Assembly: GCA_033764055.1 (NCBI GenBank)
Contig: JANRJI010000133.1
Coordinates: 1-64,000, forward strand
DNA length: 64,000 nucleotides
Reading direction: 5' to 3'
Source: Ga0077555 sp033764055
GTDB taxonomy: Bacteria > Pseudomonadota > Alphaproteobacteria > Rhizobiales > Hyphomicrobiaceae
The notes under the pieces were generated by a model that was not told the origin of the DNA, did no database searches, and saw only the letters and a list, made by a program, of their open reading frames with translations. Shown one piece after another: positions 1 through 8,547 of the stretch (its first letter is position 1; every line of letters begins with the position of its first letter). The translations under genes were made by a program, and so were the position numbers.

Positions 1-14
1 TCGAACTTCTCCAT
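1..14 (-). CDS. possible 5' end of a leftward gene, cut by the window edge
   Basis: An ATG on the minus strand at 14-12 opens a frame reading Met-Glu-Lys-Phe before the window ends. GAGGA and GGAGG stretches lie just upstream of it. A gene diverging from the methyltransferase at 275 would fit the layout, but only four codons are visible, so this is a suggestion and no product can be named. Confidence 0.25.
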
Positions 15-56
15 CCTCCGGTCCTCGTCACACTTGGCCCGGCTCATCCCGTCCCC

Positions 57-75
57 CCGATGCTTCCCGCATCGG
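57..75. repeat. short inverted repeat in the left-edge spacer
   Basis: CCGATGC (57-63) and GCATCGG (69-75) form a perfect 7-bp stem with a 5-nt loop. It lies in the 260-base stretch before the first gene, where I see no convincing coding frame. Function unknown. Confidence 0.4.
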
Positions 76-274
76 TTCGATCACGGATGACCGGACAACT
101 CGTGTGCTACTGGAACCGGACATATCGTGTGCTGGCGACACCGAAGGTGCCTTCCGGTTGACCGGCCGTTGCGGACGGTTGGCCCCGGGGCCCTGGCCGC
201 CATTCCGCCCCGCCATTCCCATTGCGCCGTCCGCCGGCCTGGGGAACACTTCGGCGAGCCGCCAGGAGAACGAC

Positions 275-1285
275 ATGACGACCGCCCCCGAGCGCACCAG
301 CGTGACCACAGTTCGCCTCCAGAATATCGCCCAGTCCTACGGCCAGTCTGCCGCGCTGATGGCGGCGGTCGAGATCGGCGTCTTCACGGCGATCGCGAAA
401 GGCGCCGGCACGTTCGACGAGATCGCCGCCGCGACCGGCATCCTGCCGACCAATGCCGAGCGTCTGGTGGTGCTCCTGTGTGCGGCCGGCCTCGTCGTCA
501 AGGACGGGTCGCGGCTGCGCAATGCCGACGACGTTCAGCGCTTCCTCGTCGAAGGCGAGCCCGGCTACATGGGGCCTTGGATCACCTTCACCAAGCCGCA
601 GTGGAACGAGTGGGGACGGCTTGCCGAGCATCTTCGCGCGCCGAAGCTCAAGACGATGGGCTCGATCGGCGATTTCACCGTCGAGGACGCGCGCCGCTAC
701 CACAAGGCGACCTACTCGATCGGAATGGGCGCCGGCCGCCGCTTCGTGCGCCAGGTGGACCTCGCGAAGCGCAAGCGGATCATGGACATCGGTGGCGGCT
801 CCGGGGCCTATTGCATCCAGGCGGCCAAGCAGCATCCGCACATCCGCGGCGTCGTGCTCGACCTGCAGCCCGTGTGTGTCGTCACGCGCGAGTTCCTCGC
901 TGAGAACGGCGTCGCCGACCGCGTGACGGCCGAGCCCTGCAACTTCGTGACCGATCCATTCCCGACCGACTGCGACGTCGCCATCATGGCCTCGAACCTG
1001 CCGATGTACTCGCGCCCCGTGATCGCGTCGGTGATCCGGAAGGCGCACGACGCGCTGCTGCCGGGTGGCCAGATGCACCTCATCGGCGAGACCACCAACG
1101 ACGAGCGCACCGGCCCCTGGGGACCGGCCTACTGGGGGCTCGGCCAGGCCATCTCGGAGTCGGAAGGCATTGCCCACTCCGAGAGCGACGTGATCGGCTA
1201 CTTCACGGCGGCCGGCTTCGAGGACGTGAGGGTCGAGGAATTCATTCCCGGCTCGCTGAGCCGGGTGGTCGGGACCAAAGCCTGA
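275..1285 (+). CDS. SAM-dependent O-methyltransferase (dimerisation plus Methyltransf_2 type)
   Basis: Predicted 336-aa cytosolic methyltransferase. The N-terminal third is a helical, winged-helix-like dimerisation domain (LMAAVEIGVFTAIAKG near residue 30, then a segment of the DEIAAATG type). The C-terminal two thirds is a Rossmann-type SAM domain with the glycine-rich loop IMDIGGGSG near residue 170 and an acidic residue after the second strand (VVLDLQP). This is the layout of small-molecule O-methyltransferases of the hydroxyneurosporene/caffeate family. The start at 275 was chosen because AGGAGA lies a few bases upstream; an open frame extends further upstream but does not look like protein. 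It is followed after 12 bases by a nitronate monooxygenase and then an LLM flavoenzyme, so the three probably act on one small-molecule pathway. The substrate cannot be told. Confidence 0.85.
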   Translation: MTTAPERTSVTTVRLQNIAQSYGQSAALMAAVEIGVFTAIAKGAGTFDEIAAATGILPTNAERLVVLLCAAGLVVKDGSRLRNADDVQRFLVEGEPGYMGPWITFTKPQWNEWGRLAEHLRAPKLKTMGSIGDFTVEDARRYHKATYSIGMGAGRRFVRQVDLAKRKRIMDIGGGSGAYCIQAAKQHPHIRGVVLDLQPVCVVTREFLAENGVADRVTAEPCNFVTDPFPTDCDVAIMASNLPMYSRPVIASVIRKAHDALLPGGQMHLIGETTNDERTGPWGPAYWGLGQAISESEGIAHSESDVIGYFTAAGFEDVRVEEFIPGSLSRVVGTKA

Positions 1286-1297
1286 GCGGAGCGATCC

Positions 1298-2248
1298 ATG
1301 TTCCACACCGTCGTCTGCGACCTGCTCGCGATCCGCTATCCGATCCTGCAAGGCGCCATGCAGGGCGGCGGCGGCGTCGAGCTGGTTGCCGCCGTGTCCG
1401 AGGCGGGCGGGCTCGGCGTCCTGCCGACGTTCGGCGGCACCGACAAGAAGCTCCGTCTCGATATTGCCGCCGTCAGGGAGCGCACGGCCAAACCCTTCGG
1501 CGTGAACATCATGCCGATGGGCCGCGGCATCACAGAGCGGTGCGTCGCCACGTGCATCGAGCTCGGCGTGCCGGTGGTCACCACCGGCCGCGCCGATCCG
1601 GGCGAGGAGGCCGTGGCCAAGCTGAAGAAAACCGGCATCAAGGTCGTCTCGGTGATCCCGACCGTCGAGCATGCACGGCGCATGGAGGCCGAGGGGGTTG
1701 ACGCGGTGGTGGCGTCGGGAACGGAGGCGGGCGGCCACGTCGGCACGATCGCCACGCTGCCGCTGGTGCCGATGGTGGTCGACGCCGTCAGGATTCCGGT
1801 GCTGGCGGCGGGCGGCATCGGCGACGCCCGGGGCTTCCTCGCCGCCTTCGCCCTGGGGGCCCAGGGCATCCAGATGGGCACGCGCTTCATGGCGACGGCG
1901 GAGTCCGATCTCAACGACTGGGGCCGTGGCCAACTGCTCGGGATGCGCGAGACTGACACCATCGTGACGCGTGCCATGACGGGCGCCACCGTGCGCTGCA
2001 TTGCGACGCCCGAGATCAGGGCTTACGAGGAGGCGCTTTCGCGAAATGCGCCGGAGGCGGAGACCGTCGAGCTGATGCGCGCCGTCCGCGCCTCGCGCAA
2101 CGAGGAGAAAAGTCACCGCCGTCAATCGGCAGCCGGTCAGGTCGCCGGCATGATCCGCGACGTGCCGACCGTGGCGGAGCTGATCGAGAGCATGCTCGCC
2201 GAAGCATTCCGCCTGGCCGAAAGGATGCCGGCAGCGGCGCGGGCATAG
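1298..2248 (+). CDS. nitronate monooxygenase / 2-nitropropane dioxygenase family FMN enzyme
   Basis: A 316-aa TIM-barrel FMN protein. The N-terminus has the typical RYPILQGAMQGGGG start, and near residue 145 there is the family signature SGTEAGGHVG, whose His is the proposed catalytic base in nitronate monooxygenases. A phosphate-binding AAGGIGDARG and the late QMGTRFMATAES segment complete the fold. The family oxidises alkyl nitronates, but many members in this size class are enoyl-ACP-reductase-like (FabK) or of unknown substrate. The gene lies 12 bases behind the methyltransferase and about 90 bases before an LLM flavoenzyme on the same strand, which suggests an oxidative catabolic operon. 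Family call is firm; substrate is open. Confidence 0.88.
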   Translation: MFHTVVCDLLAIRYPILQGAMQGGGGVELVAAVSEAGGLGVLPTFGGTDKKLRLDIAAVRERTAKPFGVNIMPMGRGITERCVATCIELGVPVVTTGRADPGEEAVAKLKKTGIKVVSVIPTVEHARRMEAEGVDAVVASGTEAGGHVGTIATLPLVPMVVDAVRIPVLAAGGIGDARGFLAAFALGAQGIQMGTRFMATAESDLNDWGRGQLLGMRETDTIVTRAMTGATVRCIATPEIRAYEEALSRNAPEAETVELMRAVRASRNEEKSHRRQSAAGQVAGMIRDVPTVAELIESMLAEAFRLAERMPAAARA

Positions 2249-2339
2249 AGACCGCAAGCGCGAGTAAGCGCGCGAGAAACGCGTTGAGCAGCACGAGGAC
2301 AGTGCCCACCCGAGCGGCACGGGCCAGGAGGATCACGAA

Positions 2340-3251
2340 ATGCCCAGGGAAATGCCAGCCATCAGCCTCGTCGCCGTGCCAGGACGGCGGCGCGCCACGA
2401 TCGAGGCAGCGAAGGAGATCGACCAGCGCGGCTTTGCCGGCATCTGGTCGCCCTCGATCTTCTCGAACATGGCGTTGTGCGAGGCGCTGGCGCTCGAGAC
2501 GAAAAGCATTCCTTTCGCCACCTCGATCGCGCCGATCTACATGCGCACCGTCGGCGATTTTGCGCAGAGCGCGGCCTTCATCCATGAGGTCTCGGCGGGC
2601 CGCTTCCGGCTCGGCGTCGGCGTGAGCCACGCACCGGCCCATGTGCGTATGGGCGTAACGCCGGGCAAGCCGCTCGCCGACATGCGCTCGTTCGTCGAAA
2701 GATATCGCACCAGCGAAGGGCTCGGCACGTTGCCGCCGGTGGTGCTTGCGGCGCTCAGAACCCAGATGGTGCGGCTTGCCGGCGAGATCGGCGACGGTGT
2801 CGTGTTCGCCAACGCGGCGCGCTCGCACATGGGGGCCAGCTTGTCGGCCCTCTCCGAGGCCAAGCGCAAGGACACGGCGTTCTCGATCGCCAACATGATC
2901 CCGACGTGCATCTCGGACGACATCGAGGCGGCGAAGGCGGTCAATCGGCGGACGCTGACGTCCTACGGCATGCTGCCCAACTACCGAAACTACTGGAAGG
3001 AGGCGGGCTACGTCGAGGAGATGGAGGCCATCGAGAATGCCATCGCCGAGGGCCGCAAGGAGGATGTGCCCAAGTGCTTCTCGGACAAGTGGCTCGCCGA
3101 CACGACGCTGTTCGGCCCGCGCTCGAAGGTGATCGAGGGGGTCGAGGCGTGGCGGGCTGCAGGCGTGCGCACACCGATCGTCGTTCCGTCGTCGGCGGCC
3201 GGGAACCAGATGCAGGCCATCGCCGAGGTGGTTGCCGCGTTCACGGCCTGA
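2340..3251 (+). CDS. LLM class flavin-dependent oxidoreductase
   Basis: A 303-aa luciferase-like protein (F420/FMN-dependent TIM barrel). The N-terminal ISLVAVPGRRR strand, the RFRLGVGVSHAP segment near residue 90 and the long C-terminal helical part match the F420-dependent methylene-H4MPT-reductase-like branch. The start at 2340 is set by AGGAGG at 2326-2331, eight bases upstream. It is the last gene of the methyltransferase/nitronate monooxygenase operon and is followed by a strong hairpin terminator. Such enzymes hydroxylate or oxidise small molecules with reduced FMN or F420; nothing here identifies the substrate. It is one of three stand-alone LLM genes in this window. Confidence 0.85.
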   Translation: MPREMPAISLVAVPGRRRATIEAAKEIDQRGFAGIWSPSIFSNMALCEALALETKSIPFATSIAPIYMRTVGDFAQSAAFIHEVSAGRFRLGVGVSHAPAHVRMGVTPGKPLADMRSFVERYRTSEGLGTLPPVVLAALRTQMVRLAGEIGDGVVFANAARSHMGASLSALSEAKRKDTAFSIANMIPTCISDDIEAAKAVNRRTLTSYGMLPNYRNYWKEAGYVEEMEAIENAIAEGRKEDVPKCFSDKWLADTTLFGPRSKVIEGVEAWRAAGVRTPIVVPSSAAGNQMQAIAEVVAAFTA

Positions 3252-3260
3252 GAGGCAAAC

Positions 3261-3290
3261 GGGCACGCCACCTTATGGGGTGGCGTGCCC
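3261..3290. terminator. bidirectional hairpin terminator between convergent genes
   Basis: GGGCACGCCACC (3261-3272) pairs perfectly with GGTGGCGTGCCC (3279-3290) around a 6-base loop. The 12-bp stem sits 10 bases after the LLM stop and before the end of the opposing gene, so it can end both transcripts. No strong U-tract is visible. Confidence 0.75.
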
Positions 3291-3308
3291 GCGGAGACGC
3301 GCGCTTTG

Positions 3309-3986
3309 TCAGTGCCGGGTTGCAGGCTGCCAGGCTTCGAGCGTCTCGGTGATGGCAGTGGGCTCGTCGGCAGCGCCGAGACGGAGCGGGCTCGCAGGCA
3401 GCAGATCCTGTGGCAAGGGAAGGTCGGGGTGGCGTGCCAGCTCGGGTGCGGCCGTGGTCTTGGAGATGGTGACAGAGGCCAGGGCATCACACGAGGAGAT
3501 TGCCTGGGCGCTGCGCCAGAGCTGGCCGAAGGCGAAGCGGGCCGCCCGGGCCGCGCCGGCTTCCCCGACGAGGGCATGCTCGAAGGCATCGCGCTTCAAG
3601 GGATCGCGACGCATGCTGTCGCCGTACCAGACCGACCGGTTTCCGATGATCAGTTGCTCGTGCCCGTCGAGAATGCGCGGGTTGGTAGTCAGCCGGATCT
3701 CGTGAATGAAGCCTGCGCTGAAGACGAGGCTCCAGGTGTCGTCGGCAAGCGCCGTCGGCGCACCCGCGAAAACGATGATGGCGCCCAGGCCACGGCCCGC
3801 GAGCTCGCCCGACATGGCGAGGACGGCGCGGGATGCGGGGCTGTCTGGGGAGCGGGCCAGGAGCGCGATGGTGTCGGCGCCCGCGGCAGCGCCGCCCTCG
3901 ATGCCCGCCAGAATGAAGGTTTTGAGCTTGCTCTCGCGTTCCTCTCTGGTGTCGATGGCTTTGAGGTGAGGGGTCTTGGGGCGCAT
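3309..3986 (-). CDS. conserved hypothetical soluble protein
   Basis: A 225-aa protein with no signal peptide or membrane helix that I can see. The N-terminal half (residues 5-90) has the look of an alpha/beta fold: TFILAGIEGGAAAGADTIAL, then GLGAIIVFAG. The middle contains NPRILDGHEQLIIGNRSVWYGD, cited here only by its ends (residues about 105-125). The C-terminal part is Ala/Pro-rich and low in complexity. GAGGGA lies upstream of the ATG at 3986. I do not recognise the family. It is transcribed away from the 871-aa membrane protein's terminator and converges on the LLM gene, so context gives no function. Confidence 0.6.
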   Translation of the reverse strand: MRPKTPHLKAIDTREERESKLKTFILAGIEGGAAAGADTIALLARSPDSPASRAVLAMSGELAGRGLGAIIVFAGAPTALADDTWSLVFSAGFIHEIRLTTNPRILDGHEQLIIGNRSVWYGDSMRRDPLKRDAFEHALVGEAGAARAARFAFGQLWRSAQAISSCDALASVTISKTTAAPELARHPDLPLPQDLLPASPLRLGAADEPTAITETLEAWQPATRH

Positions 3987-4070
3987 GTGGGTTTCCCTCG
4001 TGGTGCAGTCCGTGCCTGCACTCTCTTCGTTACTGACCGTATTAGCTGCGAGACGAGTTAATAAAAGATG

Positions 4071-4105
4071 ATGCCCCGGGCCGTTCTGAGACGGGGCCGG
4101 GGCAT
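4071..4105 (-). terminator. rho-independent terminator of the 871-aa membrane protein gene
   Basis: ATGCCCCGG (4071-4079) and CCGGGGCAT (4097-4105) form a 9-bp stem with partial further pairing inside. Read on the minus strand the stem is followed by CATCTTTTATT, a T-rich tract, about 75 bases after the stop codon of the gene ending at 4179. This orientation fits an intrinsic terminator for that gene. Confidence 0.7.
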
Positions 4106-4178
4106 GATCGTGGCGGGGACGGGGGAAAGGGCGGGACGAGGGTGCTCGACGTTGTCGGCGCGGTGCGATGAAGATCTC

Positions 4179-6794
4179 TTAACGTACCGAAGAACCTGAA
4201 GAATTCGGTGCGGACCCCGGTTGGAAGGAAGCATCGGGGATTGCAGCGACCGCGGACGGCGACATGTTTTCCGCGCTCCCCGCGAGGCTCGGCTTCAAAG
4301 GCGGTGGCAGCCAGCCGACGGGGCCCGGCTGGAGGCCACCTTGCCCGCTCGCGGGGCGGGCATCGAGGGGGCTCTGAGAGGGATCTCGGCTCGTGAGCGA
4401 CGGGGGCAGGCGCGCCTCGCTCGCTGGCATCGTGTAGGTGACGGTCTCACGTGTCGCAGCGACGGTCACGGTAGGCTCGGCGAGGCGCCCGATCTGGAGC
4501 TCCGGGGCAGGCGTCGCGTCTGGGCCGGTGGACAGGTTGCGTCCCATCGCCAGAGCCTGCTCATAGTGAGGCGCTGCGGCGCCGGTCGTTGCTGCGGAGG
4601 CGACAGGAGCGGGTCCGGCCACCGCGGTCTCGTCGGCCATGCCGGCTGGCATCGGGCGTGCCGCCGCCGGGTGCAGGACGACGTTCTCGGCTCGGGAGAC
4701 GGCGGGCGGTCCACCGCCGTGCCGCGCCTCGGGCGCGAAGCCGGTGCAGGCCACATCGGCATTGGCTGGCGGGTGCCCGGTGGGACCGTCGGACGAGGCA
4801 CCCCCTTGCACGACCTGCGGCATGAAGGGTGTTCGGGCCGTCTGGCTCCAACCGGGCTGCGTGCGCCAGCCTGTCCCGGAAGGGTCTGCGCCGTCCGCCG
4901 TGTCCGAGCGAGGGCGCCTGCCAGCCTCATTCGCCTGAGCGCGACGCGCCGTGGCTGCCGCGCCACCAGAAGCGGGACCGTCCCGTGAAGGATCCTGGAG
5001 GGTCTGCCGCCCAAAGCGCGCCGCCTCCTTGTCCCTCTCGGCGCGTCGGCGCTTCTCGCCCTCGACACGGCGCGCAGCGCCCATAACCGCGCCGAGTATG
5101 AACTCCGACCAGGCGCCGTCGCGGAAGCGATACACGCGGAACGCCTCGGCGGCCGCAAACTTGCTGCCCTGTCGGCGCAGACGCCGCTGCACGGTTCCGG
5201 TCGAGAGAAAGGGGCTCATCACCCTCGTGAAGATGCGCTCCTTCTCGAAGCTCGCGAAGAGATTCGACAACAGGTGCGCCTCCTGCATCAGCTCCTCGGC
5301 ATCCGAGACGCCATAGCGCTGGCGCTGTGCGCCGTTCGCCGGATTGGGGCGGTAGGGCGTGTTCAGCGGGATGGCAGCGTAGTAGTCGCCGTGGAAGTCG
5401 AAGACGACGTGGCGGAACACCTCGAAGCTCTCGCGGATCTCGCGGTCGCGGTGGATCTCGTTGAAGCGCGAGAGGATCTGGATCACCGGCCCCTGCTCGG
5501 CATCGCGCATGCGCGGCACCAGCCGATCGAGGGCGCTGCCCGGCCTCCTGATGGCGACCAGCAGCAGGCAGAGGTCTACGAAGACGGCAATGGCCAGAGG
5601 GATGTAGTCGCGCTTCGAGAGGCCGGCCGCCTCCGATGCGGACAGCCTCGCGGCGCTGGCGATGGCGCCGTCGACCGATTGCACGGCCCGCTTCTGGAGA
5701 TCGCGCAGTTCCTCCGGGCTCGGCGGCAGCTTGAAGGCGAGGGCTCCGTAGAATGTCGTCGCCAGCCGCCGGAACGCCTCGACGACGGCCTCCGACCCTT
5801 CGACGGCGGCAATCCTCGGCTTCTCGATCAGCGGCAGCTCGTCGATGGCACGGACGACGCCGCGCAGCGCGGTGGTGAGCTGGGCGTCCGGGCACGCGAA
5901 TGTGCCCCCCTTGGTGTCGGCGAATGTCGTGCGGTCTGCCCGCTCGCCGAGGTCGGCGCGGATCTGCCTCAGCTGAGGATCGGAGCGAAAGGCGTTGAAG
6001 CCCGTGACCGTCATGTCGAGGCGGCGGCTCAGTCCGCGCAGGAACTCGTTGCGTGTGCCGGTGGCGGCATCGAAGGTCGCCTTGTCGGCGCTGACCACCT
6101 TGGCGAGATCGTCATTGAGGCCGCCGAGCTCACCCTTGATGGTGGCCACACGCCCCTTCACGAACTCGCCCGCGAACTTGAAGCGGCCGGCATCGTCGTC
6201 GCGCATCTGCCGACGCGGTCCATCGCCGGGGCGCGAGTTCGGGCACGAGGTTCCATTGGCACGCTCGAGCGATGCCTTCTCCGCCGACAGCGCCGTCAGC
6301 TGGTCGAGGGTCGACTGCAACTGCTCGAGGCGCGTGACAGCGGCGAACAGGGAGGTCTGGACCTGGCCGACAGCGGCTTCGGCAGAGCGCGAGGATTCGC
6401 CTCTGCTCTCGAGGACCTTCCAGTAGAAGCCGAAGCCGAACCCGACCGAGATCAGCGTCAGAAAGACGTAGCCACCGACGTAGATCAGCCGTGTCGTCCA
6501 GCCGATATCCGAGAAAATCTGGTCGAGCAGCCAAACCACCATCACCATCAGCATCGCCACCGAGAAGCCGATGATGATTTTGTGGACCAGCGGCAGGTCG
6601 CCCATGTTGGCTTCGATCAGCTCGAGGAGGCCGACATACGTCGCGACCCAGGACAGGATGCCGAGCCCGGTGACGAGCACGAGCCTTTTCCAGTCGCGCG
6701 GCTTGTGCTGATCGGAGGCGCTGGCATCGTGCCAGCTATCGTTCGCCTGGGGGCCGAGTTTGCTGCCGCCGGTACTGGGGAAGCCGTCCGCCAT
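4179..6794 (-). CDS. large membrane protein with coiled coil and disordered C-terminus, unknown function
   Basis: An 871-aa protein I do not recognise. What can be seen: three hydrophobic helices near residues 36-60, 70-93 and 102-127; a long Ala/Glu/Leu-rich region (about 130-390) rich in heptad-like spacing with two Cys-containing stretches; a fourth helix near 397-416 (YIPLAIAVFVDLCLLLVAIR); then a cytosolic charged domain (about 430-590) with EKRRRAERDKEAARFG; and finally about 270 residues of Pro/Ala/Gly/Ser-rich low-complexity tail. With an even number of helices the coiled coil would be extracytoplasmic and the tail cytosolic. The layout resembles envelope-spanning sensors or scaffolds, but no catalytic motif is visible. 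It is monocistronic with its own terminator. Confidence 0.65.
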   Translation of the reverse strand: MADGFPSTGGSKLGPQANDSWHDASASDQHKPRDWKRLVLVTGLGILSWVATYVGLLELIEANMGDLPLVHKIIIGFSVAMLMVMVVWLLDQIFSDIGWTTRLIYVGGYVFLTLISVGFGFGFYWKVLESRGESSRSAEAAVGQVQTSLFAAVTRLEQLQSTLDQLTALSAEKASLERANGTSCPNSRPGDGPRRQMRDDDAGRFKFAGEFVKGRVATIKGELGGLNDDLAKVVSADKATFDAATGTRNEFLRGLSRRLDMTVTGFNAFRSDPQLRQIRADLGERADRTTFADTKGGTFACPDAQLTTALRGVVRAIDELPLIEKPRIAAVEGSEAVVEAFRRLATTFYGALAFKLPPSPEELRDLQKRAVQSVDGAIASAARLSASEAAGLSKRDYIPLAIAVFVDLCLLLVAIRRPGSALDRLVPRMRDAEQGPVIQILSRFNEIHRDREIRESFEVFRHVVFDFHGDYYAAIPLNTPYRPNPANGAQRQRYGVSDAEELMQEAHLLSNLFASFEKERIFTRVMSPFLSTGTVQRRLRRQGSKFAAAEAFRVYRFRDGAWSEFILGAVMGAARRVEGEKRRRAERDKEAARFGRQTLQDPSRDGPASGGAAATARRAQANEAGRRPRSDTADGADPSGTGWRTQPGWSQTARTPFMPQVVQGGASSDGPTGHPPANADVACTGFAPEARHGGGPPAVSRAENVVLHPAAARPMPAGMADETAVAGPAPVASAATTGAAAPHYEQALAMGRNLSTGPDATPAPELQIGRLAEPTVTVAATRETVTYTMPASEARLPPSLTSRDPSQSPLDARPASGQGGLQPGPVGWLPPPLKPSLAGSAENMSPSAVAAIPDASFQPGSAPNSSGSSVR

Positions 6795-7312
6795 CGTTGT
6801 CCGTCCCTGTGCTCGAGGCTACCGGATGGCGGGCCCCGAGGCTCCGGCCCCGATCGGGTCCGGATCGCCCGATACCCGCCCGGCCTCGAAACGACGGGGA
6901 TGAGCTCGAGCCCCCCGTCGCCCGAGATCACTTACCGATCGAGCTTGGCACGAGTGCGGCTGGTCAGTGTCCGAGCCACCCTTGGACGCCCGGATCCGGA
7001 CACCGGCACGTCACAATGACCGCATCGAGGATCTGGTAGTCCTCAACCGGTGACATGATGGAATGCGCCCTGCAACCGCAGTTGCGGTAATGCACGACCT
7101 GTTCGGCTCAGGATGCGTCACAGCTCTGCAACAAAGGACAATGATCGTCAGCTGAATGTCGATCAACTGTTGTGCATCCCCTGCTGCCGCCCTACCTCAG
7201 CGCGGTGCGAAGGGTGCTGCCGCGGCAGCTTCGGCTCCGTGGTGCGCAAGCGGGGTTGCGTGGCACCCTTCGCGCCATTCTCGCCGTCTCGGCGCCCGCA
7301 TGTGGCGGGGTG
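6795..7312. other. 518-base intergenic region
   Basis: No convincing gene on either strand. It must hold the leftward promoter of the 871-aa protein gene. It contains a palindrome ACCGCA-GT-TGCGGT (7075-7088) and, at its right end, the branched inverted repeat at 7207-7273 described separately. Short open frames here are Arg/Cys-rich and look like noise. Confidence 0.6.
7207..7273. repeat. branched inverted repeat (11-bp outer stem with two inner hairpins)
   Basis: GCGAAGGGTGC (7207-7217) is the exact reverse complement of GCACCCTTCGC (7263-7273). Between the arms lie a perfect palindrome TGCCGCGGCA (7218-7227) and a small hairpin CGCAA (7245-7249) / TTGCG (7256-7260). The set could fold as a three-way junction. 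It lies 40 bases after the dmsC-like stop on the minus strand, so it may be that gene's terminator or 3' element; a small RNA is the alternative. Confidence 0.5.
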
Positions 7313-8266
7313 TTAGACGCGCTCTGCCCCGTAGTAGAGCATGACGACATGCTCGGCCTCCGCGAAGAACAGCCAGCGCTCGACCATTGCGCCGATGCCC
7401 ACGCAGACGACGGCGACTGCAGCAGCTAGGGTGGCCAGGACGCCGGTCGTGGCGCCAGCCAGCAACAGCAGCACCGCTGGCGCCAGAAATCCGGCCAGCA
7501 GGGCGGTCAGGCGCAGCTTCTGGGCGTGTTTGCGTGCAACGCGATAGCCCATCTCGCGCATGACGAAGTTCGGCTGGGTATGGGGCGGATCGAGCGGCCG
7601 CACCCTGCCGATCGAGCCGAGCCCGGTCGCCGCCTCGGCCGTCCAGGTGCGCGGTGCCGTGTCGATGCGGCGCCAATAGGTCCATTTCACCACGGCGCTG
7701 AGGACGAGAAGCGCTGAGCCGAGCTGCATGATCCAGGCCGCGCCCGCAGCGGCCATCACCACCAGCAACGCCATCAGGGCTGCGCCGGTCGCCAGGGACA
7801 GCAGGATGTAGACTGGCGTCACCAGTGGGTCCGACCAGGCCCGGATGGTGGGTAGCGACTGGTAGATCATGCCGGTCGCCGCGACGGTTGCCAGGGCGCC
7901 GACCGCGCTCGCCAGGCCCAGCAGGGCACCCGCAAACCACCAGCCGCCGCTGGGTGCAGCGAGCGCGATGAGCAGCCATAATCCGCTTGGAACATAGGTG
8001 GCGAGCGCCAGAACGCCTTCGCGTGACAGCCACGACGTCGACCATTGCGACAGCGCTCGCCACGCCCGCTCCGGGCGACCGAGATGAAGCGTCGACGACA
8101 GCAGGCCCAGCGTCACCAGACCCAGGGCGAGGACGAGGCCGGCTGCGGCGGTGGCTCCGAACGGCAGGACTGCACCGAGAAGCACCGCGACGGCCAGCCA
8201 GACGAGTAGGCCGTAGCCGGCGCCAGCGGCGGTGGTGAAGAGGATCACGGAATAGGCTGGATGCAT
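7313..8266 (-). CDS. dmsC: DmsC-like DMSO reductase anchor subunit
   Basis: Predicted 317-aa integral membrane protein with eight or more hydrophobic helices. The N-terminus MHPAYSVILFTTAAGAGYGL is characteristic of DmsC, the quinol-oxidising membrane anchor of dimethyl sulfoxide-type molybdoenzymes. The HLGRPERAWRAL segment near residue 62 is the conserved loop of the family. It would pass electrons from quinol to a DmsB iron-sulfur subunit. The start at 8266 was chosen on family resemblance; the frame stays open upstream. No dmsA or dmsB gene is present in the window: the gene stands alone, divergent from ubiB-like and followed only by an intergenic inverted repeat. It may be an orphan or serve a distant molybdoenzyme. 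Confidence 0.82.
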   Translation of the reverse strand: MHPAYSVILFTTAAGAGYGLLVWLAVAVLLGAVLPFGATAAAGLVLALGLVTLGLLSSTLHLGRPERAWRALSQWSTSWLSREGVLALATYVPSGLWLLIALAAPSGGWWFAGALLGLASAVGALATVAATGMIYQSLPTIRAWSDPLVTPVYILLSLATGAALMALLVVMAAAGAAWIMQLGSALLVLSAVVKWTYWRRIDTAPRTWTAEAATGLGSIGRVRPLDPPHTQPNFVMREMGYRVARKHAQKLRLTALLAGFLAPAVLLLLAGATTGVLATLAAAVAVVCVGIGAMVERWLFFAEAEHVVMLYYGAERV

Positions 8267-8547
8267 CGAGGGGGAGGTCCAGAGTGCACTACGTTGCGGG
8301 TCGTCGGCCGAGCCCCGGCCGAAGGATCGGCCCAACTCTGCCAGCATTGATGGCGAAGTCCAGCCGCGATGCAGCCGGCCGCGGATCCCAGGCCGCGCGC
8401 CGCTGAGTCCGCTCCATCCCGGCGGACTCGGCGGTCGTGGCGGAGCGCCGGTCCAAGCGTGAGCCGGCAAGCACGGAGGATGGCGATCACTTGTCCGCCG
8501 CCTCTTGCTGTGCGAGGCGTAGCGGCGAGCGTCGGAGGGCCACCTCC

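Noticed and set aside
107..2320. A 737-codon minus-strand frame opposite the methyltransferase and nitronate monooxygenase
   Set aside because: His/Arg/Asp-rich shadow with no domain; the plus-strand genes have clear motifs.
5274..7019. A 581-codon plus-strand frame opposite the 871-aa membrane protein
   Set aside because: The minus-strand frame has membrane helices, a coiled coil, a terminator and better composition; this one is a charged shadow.
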